This document shows positions 1 to 12,693 of a DNA stretch of 64,000 nt, one piece after another; within the stretch, counting starts at the first letter, position 1; each line of letters starts with the position of its first letter. Both the position numbers and the translations under genes were made by a program. The stretch is taken from contig NC_087070.1 in assembly GCF_963678635.1 (NCBI RefSeq), forward strand, positions 28,496,048 to 28,560,047. The letters are read 5' to 3'. The notes under the pieces are model-generated. The model did not search any database and had not been told where the DNA came from. It worked only from the letters and a program-made list of their open reading frames with translations. Origin of the DNA: Symsagittifera roscoffensis (taxonomy: Eukaryota; Xenacoelomorpha; Acoela; Convolutidae).

Positions 1-1320
1 ATTTTATTTTTGAAAAAAAAAATTCTCGAAAATTTTTTGGAAATTTTTCTGGTTTTTTTGTAACAAAATCTTAGGTTCGAGACTCTCCTGGGGTACCAGG
101 GTACTGGGAATGTACGAGTATTAGGGTATCTAATAGGGTCTGTATCGGTTTGCAATCAACAATAGTTTTATAGCACTGATCATCAAGAAGTAGCCTTTCT
201 TTGGGTAAAACATCATAATATAGTGGCTAAAAGGTAATTGAAAACACAGGTTCGGTCTGACAACTTTTGTGCCGGGACGAAAAATTTATGGTTTATTGAC
301 CAAATCCACAAAACTTTGGTTGTTGAGAAATCTCTATGGTTTTCGGCTTTCGAAGCTGTCGGCCCTCTGGTTTGCCGGCTTCTGCAATGTCGACCTTGCT
401 AGTTTTGCCAAAACCACTATAGATCATAGGGATGTGTCGAGATCTTAGTTGGATAACTTTTGGCTTCGTAGACTTTTGGCGATGTGGAACGTCGGCAAGG
501 TGATCTTTTCCCGTAAGGCTATGGGCACCACTTCCTCTTCACTTTCTCTTTTGACCCCCAGCAACGAATCAAAGGTCAATGTCACCGATACAAAGATTCC
601 AACTAGCTCTCCCGACCAATCGAACTCGATAGATTCGACAGCAGTTGTGTAGGTACTACCTTATGTATTGACAAAGATCCACTGATGTTATGTTCAAACT
701 TTTGCTGCCACCAATAATTTTTCATGACCTTAGCACGAGTTCTGACCAGAACTCGCTGTAGGAAGGTGGCAAAAAAAATTTTTGAGGATAAACTTGGTTC
801 GTTCGCGAAAGTCGCGGCACCAAAATATTCTGGCCTTTTATAAAAACAGGAAACAGAGTCGGCTTAATTCAAGAGAATCGGTAAACGGCAAACTTTAGCA
901 AATTATATTGCACGGAATTAGCAACAACCTTAAAAGTATCAAGCCAAAAAATGGGCTTGTTCATGCGCTGATTTTGGTGTTTTTTTCACATTGAACTCAT
1001 TTGCAGTTCACGCAGTTGAATTAACAGAAACTCAATTGCAAACCAATTTTGAACCGATAAAAATATGAGCATTATATGTTCTATCAGGTTTGTCTCAAAT
1101 AGGATTCGATTTAGGTGAGAATGGATCCCACGCCGAACTCCCCGGAACGCACATGTACACGCTGGGCTATATAGCTGCTTTTGACAAGAGACTATACTGA
1201 TTTTATACTATAATTTCAATTTAATGCTGTGTAGCATTAACAAGTTGAAACCTAAGCTTAAGTTATGCGTTCTTTGCCTAGTTGAATAGAAGGGAACCTA
1301 CCGCGTCATGACAACAGGTG
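1..1320. other. Left-edge non-genic sequence
   Basis: No supported gene. An open stretch at about 449-652 (+) reads as a 67-residue serine/threonine-rich peptide with somewhat coding-like codons, but it has no splice context or family I recognise. It may be a decayed exon or mobile-element scrap. Confidence 0.3.
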
Positions 1321-1337
1321 GGGGGGGGGGGGGGGGA
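1319..1337. repeat. Poly-G run
   Basis: A run of about 17 consecutive G residues in otherwise AT-rich DNA, followed by short repeated purine/pyrimidine words. It could form a G-quadruplex on the plus strand. Exact length is likely to be uncertain in any sequencing method. Confidence 0.8.
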
Positions 1338-1421
1338 CTTTGTCCCTACCTGTTGTGAACACAGGGGGACAAACTTGTCTCCCCGTTGTAATGACGGGCT
1401 ATACGAATACTATATCATACT

Positions 1422-1610
1422 TAACCTTATAAAACTCTCAGTTACACCATAAACTCCCAGTTACACCAAGCCATGGTATAAATATTTGGTCTTCATGCTT
1501 AACCTTATAAAACTCTCAGTTACACCATAAACTCCCAGTTACACCAAGCCATGGTATAAATATTTGGTCTTCATGCTTAATCTTGTAAAACTCCCAGCTA
1601 CACCAAAAAG
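1422..1610. repeat. 78-bp tandem repeat, two full copies plus a partial
   Basis: The block beginning AACCTTATAAAACTCTCAG at 1422 repeats at 1500 with near identity, and a diverged partial third copy starts near 1578. Each unit itself contains two related half-motifs (CTCTCAGTTACACCA and CTCCCAGTTACACCA). Confidence 0.85.
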
Positions 1611-2745
1611 TGATGCGTATGTTTGTGAAGGAAAAAGAGCCCATTACAGATATTAAAATACTGGTGTTCTTCTGCCAGAAAGTTGGACAAAATTTAGAGA
1701 CAACATTACTGCTTATGACAATCCTGTGCATGGTAGTTTGATCAGTCTCAATATTTGTAGAACCATTTATGAAGAAAGCATAGATCACTTTCGAATTTGA
1801 AATGAATTTTGAAACAATACCAACCATCGTTTTTGAAGCCACAAAATGGCCTGAGTATGACAAATGGTCTTAAGCCATGCCTTCAAAAATTTGCAGATAG
1901 TCATGACTTACAAAGCTTGATGTTTAACCATGAAGAGACGAGCAATCTAAAACAACATCAGCACCTGTTTGGAGGCCGATGCATTCACAATATAACCAAT
2001 ATAATCCAAATTAAGCACGTGCTGTATTTCCTATCAATCAATTGTTTATCTGAAAAATACGACTGACTGCAAAAATATTCTGTTGTGTTGTTATTTTGAC
2101 ATTAACTGTTTATGTGAACGGACTGAGGGATAGTCATACCAATTAAAGGTAAGAAAAATCGAAAAATTTAATTCTACCAACATTTTAAGCTTACCAACAT
2201 TTTCAGAAATACCTACATCAATATCGGCTGTTTCCCAATCGTAGGAGAATTTACCTGCGCAGGAAAGTTTTTGCTTCAACGAATATATCCACTATTCACG
2301 TATTTCTTTTAGCATTGCAAAATGGTCAGAGCTAGGTAAATAAAGTTGGAGACTTTTCATCTCATCTTACATCAAATCGATCATCGTAGCCTTGAAAACT
2401 TTACATCGTGAAAACTCTACAATCGATCATCGGTAGACTTAAGCTTAAATTAACCAAGCGTACCAGTTTTTATCCAACGAAAAACGTGTTTTTATGGCTT
2501 AACCTTCAGTTTCATTCCGTTTTTGACCTCGATAAGGCTTTCATTTTCCAGAACTGTTGATGAATCAAGGTACTAAATTTAGTTCCAAACAAAATAGACA
2601 GCCTCTAGATAGCACCTAGGACAATAATTCGTCCTATTTAAGCGTAAGCGGCAGAATGAATCAATTCAAATTTGGTTTCGGCGAGCAATGTGCTCTTATT
2701 AAGACGTTAATGAGAACAAAACAGATGCGTCTGTAGGGTGGCGTC

Positions 2746-3122
2746 CCTCATGCTTGAAGGTCCGAATACTTGAAATTAATTTTAGCTTCCTTTCAGCCAA
2801 TCAGAATCGAGTATTCAAAATCTCAAAGTAAGAAAATAAATCCAGGCCATTAGTGTTATTATTAACCGATTAGATAATAAGCAGATGAGTTTTCAAGACT
2901 GAAAAATTCTTATGATTTTGACCTCATTAATTTGATGTTTATCTGAATAGTATTGCGGTTGTAACCCGCAATTTGTAAACTTTTTGATTATTTTCTACTG
3001 ATTTAATATATTTTCTGTTAATATTGACTTCGATTTTGTGAAAAAGCCATTTAGCCAATAGAAACGCTTAGCAATTTTGATTGGTTGAAATTTTTCAAGC
3101 ATTTGGTCTTTCAAGCATGAGA
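2746..3122. mobile_element. MITE with CTCATGCTTGAA termini
   Basis: The left end CTCATGCTTGAAGGTCCGAA is matched in inverted orientation by the right end (TTTCAAGCATGAG on the plus strand at about 3110-3122). The inverted similarity runs some 60 bases inward, including a CCAATCAGAA / TTTTGATTGG pair. No coding capacity lies between. A non-autonomous DNA transposon is the simplest reading; the superfamily is not determined and I could not define a target duplication. Confidence 0.65.
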
Positions 3123-3129
3123 ATCCTCC

Positions 3130-4779
3130 CCCGTTTGTAGTTTTCATAGCGTGTGGCGAATAATATTTAAAAATAAAAAAATTTTAAAATTCTTTTTCAA
3201 GTTTCTTTTACCAAAAAACTCATCAACGACGTTAGAGGGCAGTCAGAACATTCAAAACCTTGTCTTGATACGAGCTATCTTAATTTATTTATCAGTAGAA
3301 CAGATACGCTAATGAATAGTGTTTTTTCTAGGTAATATTTTCGTCAATTTTTGCTACTTTGTATTTTTCCGAGTTGTTTTTGTTGTGATAGATAGCTACA
3401 AAAATTCTATGCTGTCCGTTTTCGATGACTTTGACGCCAAAGGAGTGAGAGTTATCAGTTAATTTTTTTTCCAGCTTCCCACCTCCTATTGAAATTACAG
3501 TACAAAATTTTTTGAAAGTTGCTCATAAAGCAAATTACATGAGGAAGAAAGTATGTACAAATTCAATTTTTTGTTCACGTTTACTTTTTTATGGCACTTA
3601 GGAACATCGAACTTTTTTTCACTCCCCTCTCACTTTTGAAAATCAAATTGGAAAATTTATTTTAAAATTTCCATAATTCATTAAAACTTGGCGAGGTGAA
3701 CAAACTAAATTTTGTGAAGTGAACAAATTTTGGCTGTTTTCCACTTTTCGCCTACTTTCAATTTTTTTGAATTTTTTTTTCGTTGTGATTATGCATTAAA
3801 TTCAGGCAAGGTGATCTTACTAACAATGATGAACATAACACATTCAGTCATAACTACTCTTAATGCAACAATAAAAATTGAACTGAACACCAACAGTTTT
3901 TTCAAATAGGGCTTTTTAAATCGAGTTGCAGAAAAATCAACGAAGGAAACTGGAAACTCTTTCAGTTTTTTGCATATATGAAGCGTTTTTGTTGCAAGAA
4001 GATTCAAACATTTATCATCCAAGATTCTTCTTTAAAACGTCTATGATTTATCTATGAAAAATGCTAATACATTGATGTCTTTTTGATGACTCGTGACTGA
4101 AACATGTTTTGTTCTATCCATGATCCGTTACAACCTTTACCCATGAAAATTGTTTTCCATGAACAAACATTATTAACATTTTTAGACTTTTTTTGGGTCG
4201 GTCTTAAGCTGGGAAAAATATTTCACTTAAGAAAGTAATTCTTCGTAGAGCAGAGTTGTAACTTCGGGAAAACTTACCTACGGCAACCCATAAATTTCCG
4301 CGAGATCCAAATAAAGTTTTCACATCTATGCACTTCCGTGGTATGAACGACTAAACATAAGGAATATATATATTTAAGGCATGAACCTGTCACAATACAT
4401 CCATTAACTGAACTAACTGAAAATACTTGAGCAACAATGGCTAGCACAATTTCAAAATTATTGATGGAACATTGGTAAAAAAAACTGGTGGAAAAATGTT
4501 GTACAAAGCAATTTTATGATGACAGATTAATGGCAGAAAAAAAGATGACGGTAGATTGATGAAAAAGGGGTTGTAAGTTGATGGCGCCTTGATGAAACAT
4601 CGGTGTTTGGCTCTTTTCCAGTTCCTTCCCCCTTTCAAATTCATCATCCTTCAAATTCAAATTATTCCTCTGTCATAATGCAAAGAAATTTGGCGTGGTG
4701 AACAACTTTGGCGTTGTTCTTCATACTTTACAGCGTAACATCACGCATTTAGCCATAATAACACGTAAAACAAACATAA
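3130..4779. other. AT-rich intergenic sequence
   Basis: No gene supported. Loosely repeated words (for example GGCGAGGTGAACAA near 3690 and GGCGTGGTGAACAA near 4690, each followed by a related stretch with ATAACA and ACGTAAAA-like words) suggest two diverged copies of one dispersed repeat. Confidence 0.4.
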
Positions 4780-6421
4780 AACTCGGTATTTTGAAAGGGT
4801 GAAACTGAAAAAGAGCCCGGTGTTTGATTGCATTAAAAAAAAACAGCAGTAAATTTTTAAAGTTCATAGTTGTCACATGATAAGCCGTGAGAATGTTTGG
4901 CCAGAACAAAAAGATAAGAAATGCTGAAATGGCACTGCATTGTGCTGAACGGCAAAACTCGTTTTCTTTAGTGAGATATCCAAATTTTGAACGGATGTTT
5001 TGTTACTGAGTATTTTTTTTTCACAAGACAGATCAATGTTTTCTCATGTCCAATTACTCAGCGCTGATTTAAATTATCCGGAAAAAATGCATACAACTAA
5101 AAAATTAAAAAGCATTTCTCTCAAACTCGGTCGACTTTGGGTGAAAAATGATAAGACAAAACATGCTGAGAATATGGTGCGACAACTCTGTTGAAATGCT
5201 AAGCAAGTTTTGATTTAATCGTTTTTCACCTTAAAGTTTACCCAATTTGAGAAAAATACCTTTTGAATTTCAAGTTAAATGCGTTTTTTCAGGAAAATTT
5301 AAGTCAGCACTGCAGTATAAATGGTTGATAAAAAAGACAAAGCTCATATCAAGGCAAAGCCCTGAATGTTCTGACTGCATTTTATGGTTTATGGTGTAGT
5401 GTTCGTTTTTCGAAAATAGGAAAGAAAAAATGCAATTTTAATTTTTTTTTGAAAATCACCCCCCTCTCCGCGCTTTTTAAATAACAAAGTGATATACTTG
5501 GCTTACAGCGAACTAATAAATAGACCAAATAGCTCGCCTCAATTGCATTTGTAACGTTTTCTTGGACGGATTAAAACTCCGCTTACGCCCTAATAGCACA
5601 AACTCGGTATTTTGAAAGGGTGAAACTGAAAAAGAGCCCGGTGTTTGATTGCATTAAAAAAAAACAGCAGTAAATTTTTAAAGTTCATAGTTGTCACATG
5701 ATAAGCCGTGAGAATGTTTGGCCAGAACAAAAAGATAAGAAATGCTGAAATGGCACTGCATTGTGCTGAACGGCAAAACTCGTTTTCTTTAGTGAGATAT
5801 CCAAATTTTGAACGGATGTTTTGTTACTGAGTATTTTTTTTTCACAAGACAGATCAATGTTTTCTCATGTCCAATTACTCAGCGCTGATTTAAATTATCC
5901 GGAAAAAATGCATACAACTGAAAAATTAAAAAGCATTTCTCTCAAACTCGGTCGACTTTGGGTGAAAAATGATAAGACAAAACATGCTGAGAATATGGTG
6001 CGACAACTCTGTTGAAATGCTAAGCAAGTTTTGATTTAATCGTTTTTCACCTTAAAGTTTACCCAATTTGAGAAAAATACCTTTTGAATTTCAAGTTAAA
6101 TGCGTTTTTTCAGGAAAATTTAAGTCAGCACTGCAGTATAAATGGTTGATAAAAAAGACAAAGCTCATATCAAGGCAAAGCCCTGAATGTTCTGACTGCA
6201 TTTTATGGTTTATGGTGTAGTGTTCGTTTTTCGAAAATAGGAAAGAAAAAATGCAATTTTAATTTTTTTTTGAAAATCACCCCCCTCTCCGCGCTTTTTA
6301 AATAACAAAGTGATATACTTGGCTTACAGCGAACTAATAAATAGACCAAATAGCTCGCCTCAATTGCATTTGTAACGTTTTCTTGGACGGATTAAAACTC
6401 CGCTTACGCCCTAATAGCACA
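4780..6421. repeat. Tandem duplication, 821-bp unit, two near-identical copies
   Basis: Bases 4780-5600 and 5601-6421 repeat with a period of 821. I noticed one clear difference on reading (AACTAAAAAATT against AACTGAAAAATT near 5098/5919). The same 64-residue open frame appears in both (5000-5194 and 5821-6015) but differs only by that change and is probably not a gene. Each unit carries an inverted-repeat element (about 5054-5317) with CAGCGCTGATTTAAATTATCCGG / CAGCACTG-type ends related to the foldback element at 27.7-28.5 kb. Confidence 0.95.
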
Positions 6422-6872
6422 AAATTTTTCGCGATTAGTTGTCGTAAATTAGCAATCTTTAAACCCTCATAACTACACAAAAAATCACAGGTGAAATATA
6501 ATTTTTTTACCTTTGAGCTCAAGACAACAATACTTTTCGACTGATATTAAAATGATATCAAAAATTGCTAATTAAAAAGTCGAAAACTGGCTGGAGAAAA
6601 AACTATCCCGAGTACAATTATTCCGTCATTTTCTTCAAAAATAGTCGGGATAAAAGTTTTTTTTTAGTAAAATTGAGATAATTGACTTAACACGTGATGT
6701 TGCAATGTAACCTAAGGTATGATGTACAAAGTGTCTAGATTAGTTTATTTTTTGACCATGTAAAACTGCAAAAACGCATTTAGTTACGACATAAGTTAAA
6801 AACATTAAAACAGAACTTCAAATGTGTAGGGGAGTTGGGAAATAGTCCTTTAAATCCTTTTGTATTTTCCAG

Positions 6873-9800
6873 GGACAAAATGGCGGCCAAGACGGACATG
6901 GAGCGCATTGGCGTGTTCAGTGAGTTAGGCTACCTTCTGGGGGACAAGTACAAGAACCCTTCGAAGGGTGGTTTCAATGAGAAGGCGGGCAAGGGCAAAC
7001 AGATGCTACCCGGGGGGTCCAAGAGCAAATCGGCAGTGAGGGACGGCTACTTTTCAGACTTCGGCCGTGTGTTTGAGAAGGAGGCGTACACAGACTACGT
7101 GAAGATGAGGAGGATGGACCGGATCATGGCGAGCAAGAAGAACATCGGCAAGAACTGGACGCCCAGCAGTTACCCCTCCAAAATGCAAGTTTCAACCAGC
7201 TATCAATTCAAGCATTTAACTGTTTTTTAATCTTCTTACCAATAAATATTGAATTCATGGACACGTTAACCAAAAATCAACATAATACAGCTAACTTTTA
7301 GTTTACAACAACAACGAAAATTAAACATAAATAGCCGGGTGCTGTGCAAATAGCACAATCTTCCGACCATAATCATAAGCAATAGAACGAACCAGTTTTT
7401 TTTTACTTTCTTTCAATCTAGTGCCGTTTTTAGTGTGGTGTGATTCGAAAACTATACAATCTGGTAGAAAACTAGTAAAATAGTCATGATCGACATTTGT
7501 CTCCAAGAAACAAATAAAAAACAAACAAGAAAAACTTTTTAAAAAATTAAAGTTTCATTGTTCTAGCTTTTTGCACAAATTTTTTAATTTAAAAAAACTT
7601 TTTTACCAAACAAGAGCTAAATGAAACATCCAAAACTATTTTTCTTTACATCAAAATCCATTTTTCAACATTCTTTATGGTGTTTGAGTTTGCTCGGAAA
7701 ATCAATTTGGTCGACCTCAGAAAAAGATCGACAAATATTCGAAATTTTTTTGAAAATCCGACCCCTTCGAAAAAAAACTATATCCACCCCTGCACTTAAG
7801 TGTAGAAGGTTAGTGAATTCGGCATAAATGACAGCAATTATCTGCTAATAAATAAATGAATGACAAATTTTTTTTTCAGTTTTCCAATGTTTTGCTGTAT
7901 AATTTTTTGGTTTGCCGAGGAAGCGGTAAATGAAACTTCCAAAACTAGTATTTGTAGAGTAAAACTAAGCTTTTAATACTTTATAGAACAACATTTTAAA
8001 AGCCTAATCGCTTCTTTAGTCGCTCGAAATTAGACTAAAGCTCAAAAATTTCAAACCTGTTTTTCTCGACACTGAAAAAACTTGGAATATTTTAAAAGTC
8101 GTTCCAGACCCGCCTGAACAAGTTTCAATATAATGTATCACTCTGATATGTTCCAATGATTAATTGTGGCCCCTGAATTTGCGTGGAAAACAAAAAACTA
8201 AAACACCCGAATACAAATTTTCTCGCCTTTTGCACATTTTCAAAGGTCGGAACAGTTATCCCAAATTACTTTGTGATATCATGTTGAAAGTCAGTATCAA
8301 TTCTCATTAAGAGCTACACCTGGTTTGGATGCATGAGCATTTTTGAATTTGTTGTTGTGTCGTCAGGGTTGGATCTGGCAGCTACTATGGCACCCTGGGT
8401 GGAAGAGTGGACCATCTATCCCCTGCTGTTCGAGCAGGCAAGGCACACACTGCACCCCCACGTAACTTCACCACACAGCCGGGCAAAAAGGGAACCGGAT
8501 ACGGGTTTGTTCAGATCATTATTTATTCATTCATAGGAGCCGCGGTGAGCAAGTGGTTAAGTCTCCGCCTCTGAATCGAAAGGTCGGATGTCAGATGCCC
8601 ACCATTATTCGTGCTCGTTGCCTGAGTGTGAGGCAACATTACCCAGTCCAGAAAAACAGTCGAAAAATGCATGTAGATCTAAACCAGGGAACAACAGCAG
8701 TTCTCCGCGGTGAGCCCAACAGCTCCTAGTGGTCCTTTCCCTTTTAGATAAAATTCTCACTGTGAGAATATCTTCAACTTGAAATCTTGATTCCTAGAAC
8801 CTTTTCAAAGTAGAAATATAGTGGAAGTGGTGTTTTCATGTATAATGACCACAATTTAACCTTAAATGAGACGTGGCTGTTTGTTTCCTTTTTCATATAT
8901 GCCTATTTATTATTCAGGTATGTTGACGTCTCAATTGGGAAATTGCCCGGCTATCAGTCGGACAACTACGAGAGAGCAAAGGACCAGTTCAGGGTGAGTT
9001 GCAATACACCTGGTACATCTGAATTCTGGTTTTCTAAACTTTTTAACTTCATTTCATATCTGTAAGTTTCTGCAAGACAAGATGAATCTGCATAGGATTT
9101 ATTTGGCACTATTAACCATCTGAGTGATTTTGTTACTTATCTTGAGACGTTATTTGAAAAATTTAAACTTATTAGAACCAATCCCAAATAGTTAGTTAGA
9201 AAATGAAAGTATCAAGAAAAAGTCTTCTACAGATCAGAACAAAATGGCAGATTTTCATGCCCTTTTTATGTTAAACTTAGAAAGAGAATGAAGCAGCCAA
9301 GTCCAGGATGAAGGGAGGCTCATTCAAACTAAACATGGCGCCCAGAGAGTTCTTCGACGAGAACCCCTTCAAGTCAGACAAGAACCTGCCCCCTGTCAGG
9401 AAGGCCACACCTACCAAGGAGCCAGCCAAACCCTTCCGACCCAGCAACCCTGGAAAACTGGTTAGTTAGAGCTGCTAACTGTTTCAATTCTAGCCACAAG
9501 TAAAAATAAATTACTCTAAAATCGTCGACTGTGCTCCAGATAGTTGCCAAGAAGATCGTACTTTTTTATAATTCTTTGACACTACTAATAAGATGCACTC
9601 AAAAATAGTCTAATTCCTTTCAAAGATGATAATGACAATATTACACTGGTTCTTGTGGAATTCAATTTTGGGTAAAATTCACAAACTTTGATTATACTGA
9701 AGAGTTGGTTCAATAGATTGGTGTTGTTTTTTAGCTGGGCGGAGCTAAGTTCGGCACCTTCGACCCCTACCCGGAACATCCAAAGGACGTGTATGTGTAC

Positions 9801-10186
9801 AACCCCAATGTGTTCCGACAGCAGAAGCCGGGAGAGAAAGTGTTCGTACCCTCTGCCGGACCTAAGGGATACCCCATCAACTCCATCGTGAACCAAATGG
9901 TCACCAGGTGGGTGCATCTGCCATGTCCATTTATATCTGTCTGAATCACTGTGCCAAAAGAGTAAATCAACTAAGTTGCATTCTCTTGAAACAGCTCAGC
10001 ACAGTTTCATCACATTTCTATATTCAATGAAGAGAAAGTTAAAGTGATTAGCCTGAAGAATTTCATTTTTCTCAATATAACAGTATTTCTAAAGTGCACC
10101 TGTTTAAATAAATTCTCAAGAATTTGTTTATTATTTTCAGATCAATCAACGATACAAATGTGCCCTACACACAACAGTGCTACTGA
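6873..10186 (+). CDS. CFAP96: Cilia- and flagella-associated protein 96 (C4orf47 family)
   Basis: Six coding exons: 6873-7184 (ATG 6880), 8367-8504, 8918-8993, 9281-9460, 9735-9907, 10141-10186. All joins keep frame. The product, about 300 residues, follows the vertebrate C4orf47/CFAP96 protein from end to end: KTDMERIGVFSE at the N-terminus, NKQMLPGGSK-like GKQMLPGGSKSK, GSYYGTLGG, KKGTGYGYV, a PREFFDENPF motif, GTFDPYPEHP and a short tyrosine-ending tail. The family is associated with ciliary axonemal microtubules, so a ciliated organism is implied. Acceptors are TTTTCCAG, GTCGTCAG, TTATTCAG, AACTTAG, TTTTTAG and TTTTCAG. Intron 1 uses a GC donor. The first acceptor lies seven bases before the ATG, so a noncoding 5' exon should exist upstream. 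An AATAAA lies near 10560, well past the stop. Confidence 0.93.
7185..8366 (+). other. GC-AG intron of CFAP96
   Basis: Exon 1 must end at AAAAT before GCAAGT (7185-7190): joining there to the exon beginning GGTTGGATCTGGC at 8367 restores the conserved GSYYGT frame, and no GT donor fits nearby. The donor matches the preferred GC-donor context GCAAGT. The intron contains AT-rich sequence only. Confidence 0.8.
8536..8760 (+). mobile_element. tRNA-derived SINE in CFAP96 intron 2
   Basis: It begins with a tRNA-like head: GGAGCCGCGGTGAGCAAGTGGTTAAG resembles the D-arm/box A of a tRNA, and GGTCGGATGTCAGA sits where a degenerate box B would be. A non-coding body follows, ending around TTTAGATAAAATTC. 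It lies between exons 2 and 3 in the same orientation as the gene. The tRNA of origin is uncertain. Confidence 0.6.
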
Positions 10187-10884
10187 CGACAAGGAAACTT
10201 TCAAGACACACTTTTTGCTATTTTATATCAGTTTGCAATTTACTCCTTCGCTAGAGTTTCAAAAGTTTAGTTTCAACACGTGAGACACAGTTTTGAGAAA
10301 ACTGTAACATATAACTCAAGGAAAAAATTAATAGCTATCATCTAAATGAGCAGATCATATCTTAGCAATCGTTTTCATCGCCAGTTTTTTCATAACCAAG
10401 AAAAAATTTCAAATTGAAACCTACAAAACTATTTTAATTATTCTTTTCGTAATACTTTACATTTAAAAAGATAAATTAACAAAAAGAATCCAGAAAAACA
10501 GAACTTTACAAATTTTCAGAACTATAATGACTCAACTCATTAGTAAAACTTCCTTTTCTAAATAAAGCATCCTTTTTACATGCATTGGCAAGAAGTTTTA
10601 CAGCTTGCGAAATTTTATGACGACATTTTCGGGTAACTACTCGATATGTTCTAAACAGTTGTTCAGAAAAAGGGTATATGTCCATCAAAAAAGCTTCCAT
10701 AACTGCTATACCATGAGAACAGAAGCAAATAAAATTGAATTACTTCAGCGAATAACTAGAAAAAAATCTTCTTTTCAATCAAAGAACCCATAATACAGGA
10801 ACGTATGTTTAATTTTTGAGCAAATCTCACAAATGGTTTCGGGACCTATCTGTGTTATCTTTCTCACAAAATTGATAGTCTCAG
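10187..10884. other. 3' flank of CFAP96
   Basis: Presumed 3' UTR and intergenic sequence. An AATAAA at about 10559 is the nearest recognisable polyadenylation hexamer. No gene seen. Confidence 0.4.
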
Positions 10885-11640
10885 TTCGCAGTTATTGTAA
10901 CAAGGTCTAAAGTGCTATCTCTGTACTGAACAGCATAGCATTTTCATCATGCGTCCGTTGGTGAGGCCATACAACACGAAGTGGGTCTTGTCATCGCCAT
11001 TCATTATCTTTTTGAACAGTATGAAAAACAAAGCATACATACAATCAAAGTTTATTTCTGAGCGCTTTCGCACATTGTGTGCATCATCAGAGAAACTATC
11101 ATCTGAAATGGTCGTCATCATTGCGAACCAGTTAACAAAAAACAAAAAACCAAAACAACTGCACTAGTATATGAGTAAATGCAAATCTCGCCGATATAAA
11201 CCGGAACAAAGAAAAGTGTCCATCACAACTTGAGGGTGAGCTGCCGCTGCCTGTAATCTTCGCGTTGGTTCAGTGTCGGTTGTCTTCTTGCGATATACAG
11301 GGCCTCAAGCGTTAGTAGTCGTCCTGAATCTTCAGTCTGGTCCAGAATCTTGGAGCAAATTTCTGAAGCGTCTCCGATGCAGTTTTTGAGGTGACTTCCC
11401 ACGTTTTTTGAACAGTTTTGCAGGCTTATCGAAATCAATACGAACATAAATGATGCTTGACAGAGGCGAATCGCAGCTGAAACACTGAAAGCCCGGGCTG
11501 TCGGAACAACGCTACCTAAAAACTGCCTGACTATGTTAGACAAGTAGTTCATATGATAAATCAATGTTTCGATTTGAAGGCTTGCTAATCGCAACCACAC
11601 TTTCTACACCCAACAAAAAACTATATACTAAGAGTTCGAT
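10885..11640 (-). pseudogene. Penelope-like element relic (GIY-YIG endonuclease end)
   Basis: On the minus strand an open frame (11223-11600) ends with LLTLEALYIARRQPTLNQRE, preceded by NVGSHLKNC. That order, with a glutamate in LEALYI, is typical of the C-terminal GIY-YIG domain of Penelope-like retroelements. The upstream half of the domain is only recognisable in another frame, so the copy is broken. The region 10915-11145 contains the words GCGCTTTCGCACATTGTGTGC, plausible 3' sequence of the same element. No reverse transcriptase remains. Confidence 0.6.
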
Positions 11641-12349
11641 CAGGCAGCGAGTTTGAATGCTGCCTGCTAATGAAGTATTTTTGAGATAATGAAAAAATCA
11701 CAAAGCTTACATACACCCAGAATGCCAAAATTATTTTTTAACTATAAATTTTATAAAGTTTTATTTTATTATGGAAAAATAATGGTCAATTAATTTGCCT
11801 TTTTAGTCGGAAATATTGGGTCTGAATCTGAGTTTTTCGGTCTTCCACTTAATTTCAAAAACACAAAACTCAGTAACGTGTTTTTCCTTAGTTCCGTTTT
11901 CCACAATAAGGCATTTTGCAGAAAAATGCCAGGAGAATAATTTGTTTCTCCGTAATTATTTTCAACAACTCCGGAAAAAAACATCAGCAACAGAAGCATA
12001 TGGAGAAATGGAAAAATGGCGAACGAAAACAACATTGGAAAGGGCGGACTAACGAAGGCAAATTAATTGCCCACTTATTTTCTATAATAAAAAAAGCTTT
12101 TTCAACAGTTATAAATTTCTACAATCAATTTCTCGAAGGCAGGGCAGGCCTATATCTGAGTTATATATTACAAAAAACATTGTTAAGTTAACTGCAGCCA
12201 CTAAAATGTTTAAGTTAGTTTAATTGGTAATTGATGTTAAGTAGCTTTCCGAGCATTAAATTTTGAATCTTCTGATTATTGCATTTGAGCTTAAAATAAA
12301 AGTCACTAAATTATCACACCAACTTAGCTACACAATTAATTATATATAT
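11641..12349. other. Intergenic sequence
   Basis: AT-rich, no supported gene; overlapping 78-91 residue open frames near 11.8-12.2 kb on both strands look like chance. Confidence 0.4.
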
Positions 12350-12462
12350 CGAATCTTAAAGATATCATACAATTTTTTTGCTATGCAGCAGCCCTAAATA
12401 GCTCAAAAAGAAAACAACAAGTTTAGATTTGCATCACTTTTGACATTAAAAAAAAAACATTG

Positions 12463-12493
<31 letters not shown>

Positions 12494-12693
12494 GTGTATG
12501 AATATGTATATTAGTAAGTTTTTCGCTGTTTTCGTTTATATCAAAGGCTATATCAATTTCCCTGTGAAAACTGAATCAATCTGTGAATGTTTTTTTAATG
12601 TCAAAAATGATGCAAATCTAAACTTGTTGTTTTCTTTTTGAGCTATTCAGGGCTGCTGCATAGGAAAAAATTGTATGATATCTTTAAGATTCG
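12350..12693. mobile_element. Foldback/MITE element with about 110-bp inverted repeats
   Basis: The left arm 12350-12461 (CGAATCTTAAAGATATCATA... ACATTG) is matched in inverse orientation by 12585-12693 (... TATGATATCTTTAAGATTCG). The central spacer holds a TA/TG microsatellite near 12462-12510. No open frame. The right arm differs from the left by small indels, notably in the poly-A/poly-T stretch. Confidence 0.85.

Noticed and set aside
5000-6015. Two identical-looking 64-residue ORFs as a duplicated gene
   Set aside because: They lie inside a MITE-like inverted repeat in a duplicated non-coding unit; no splice or family evidence.
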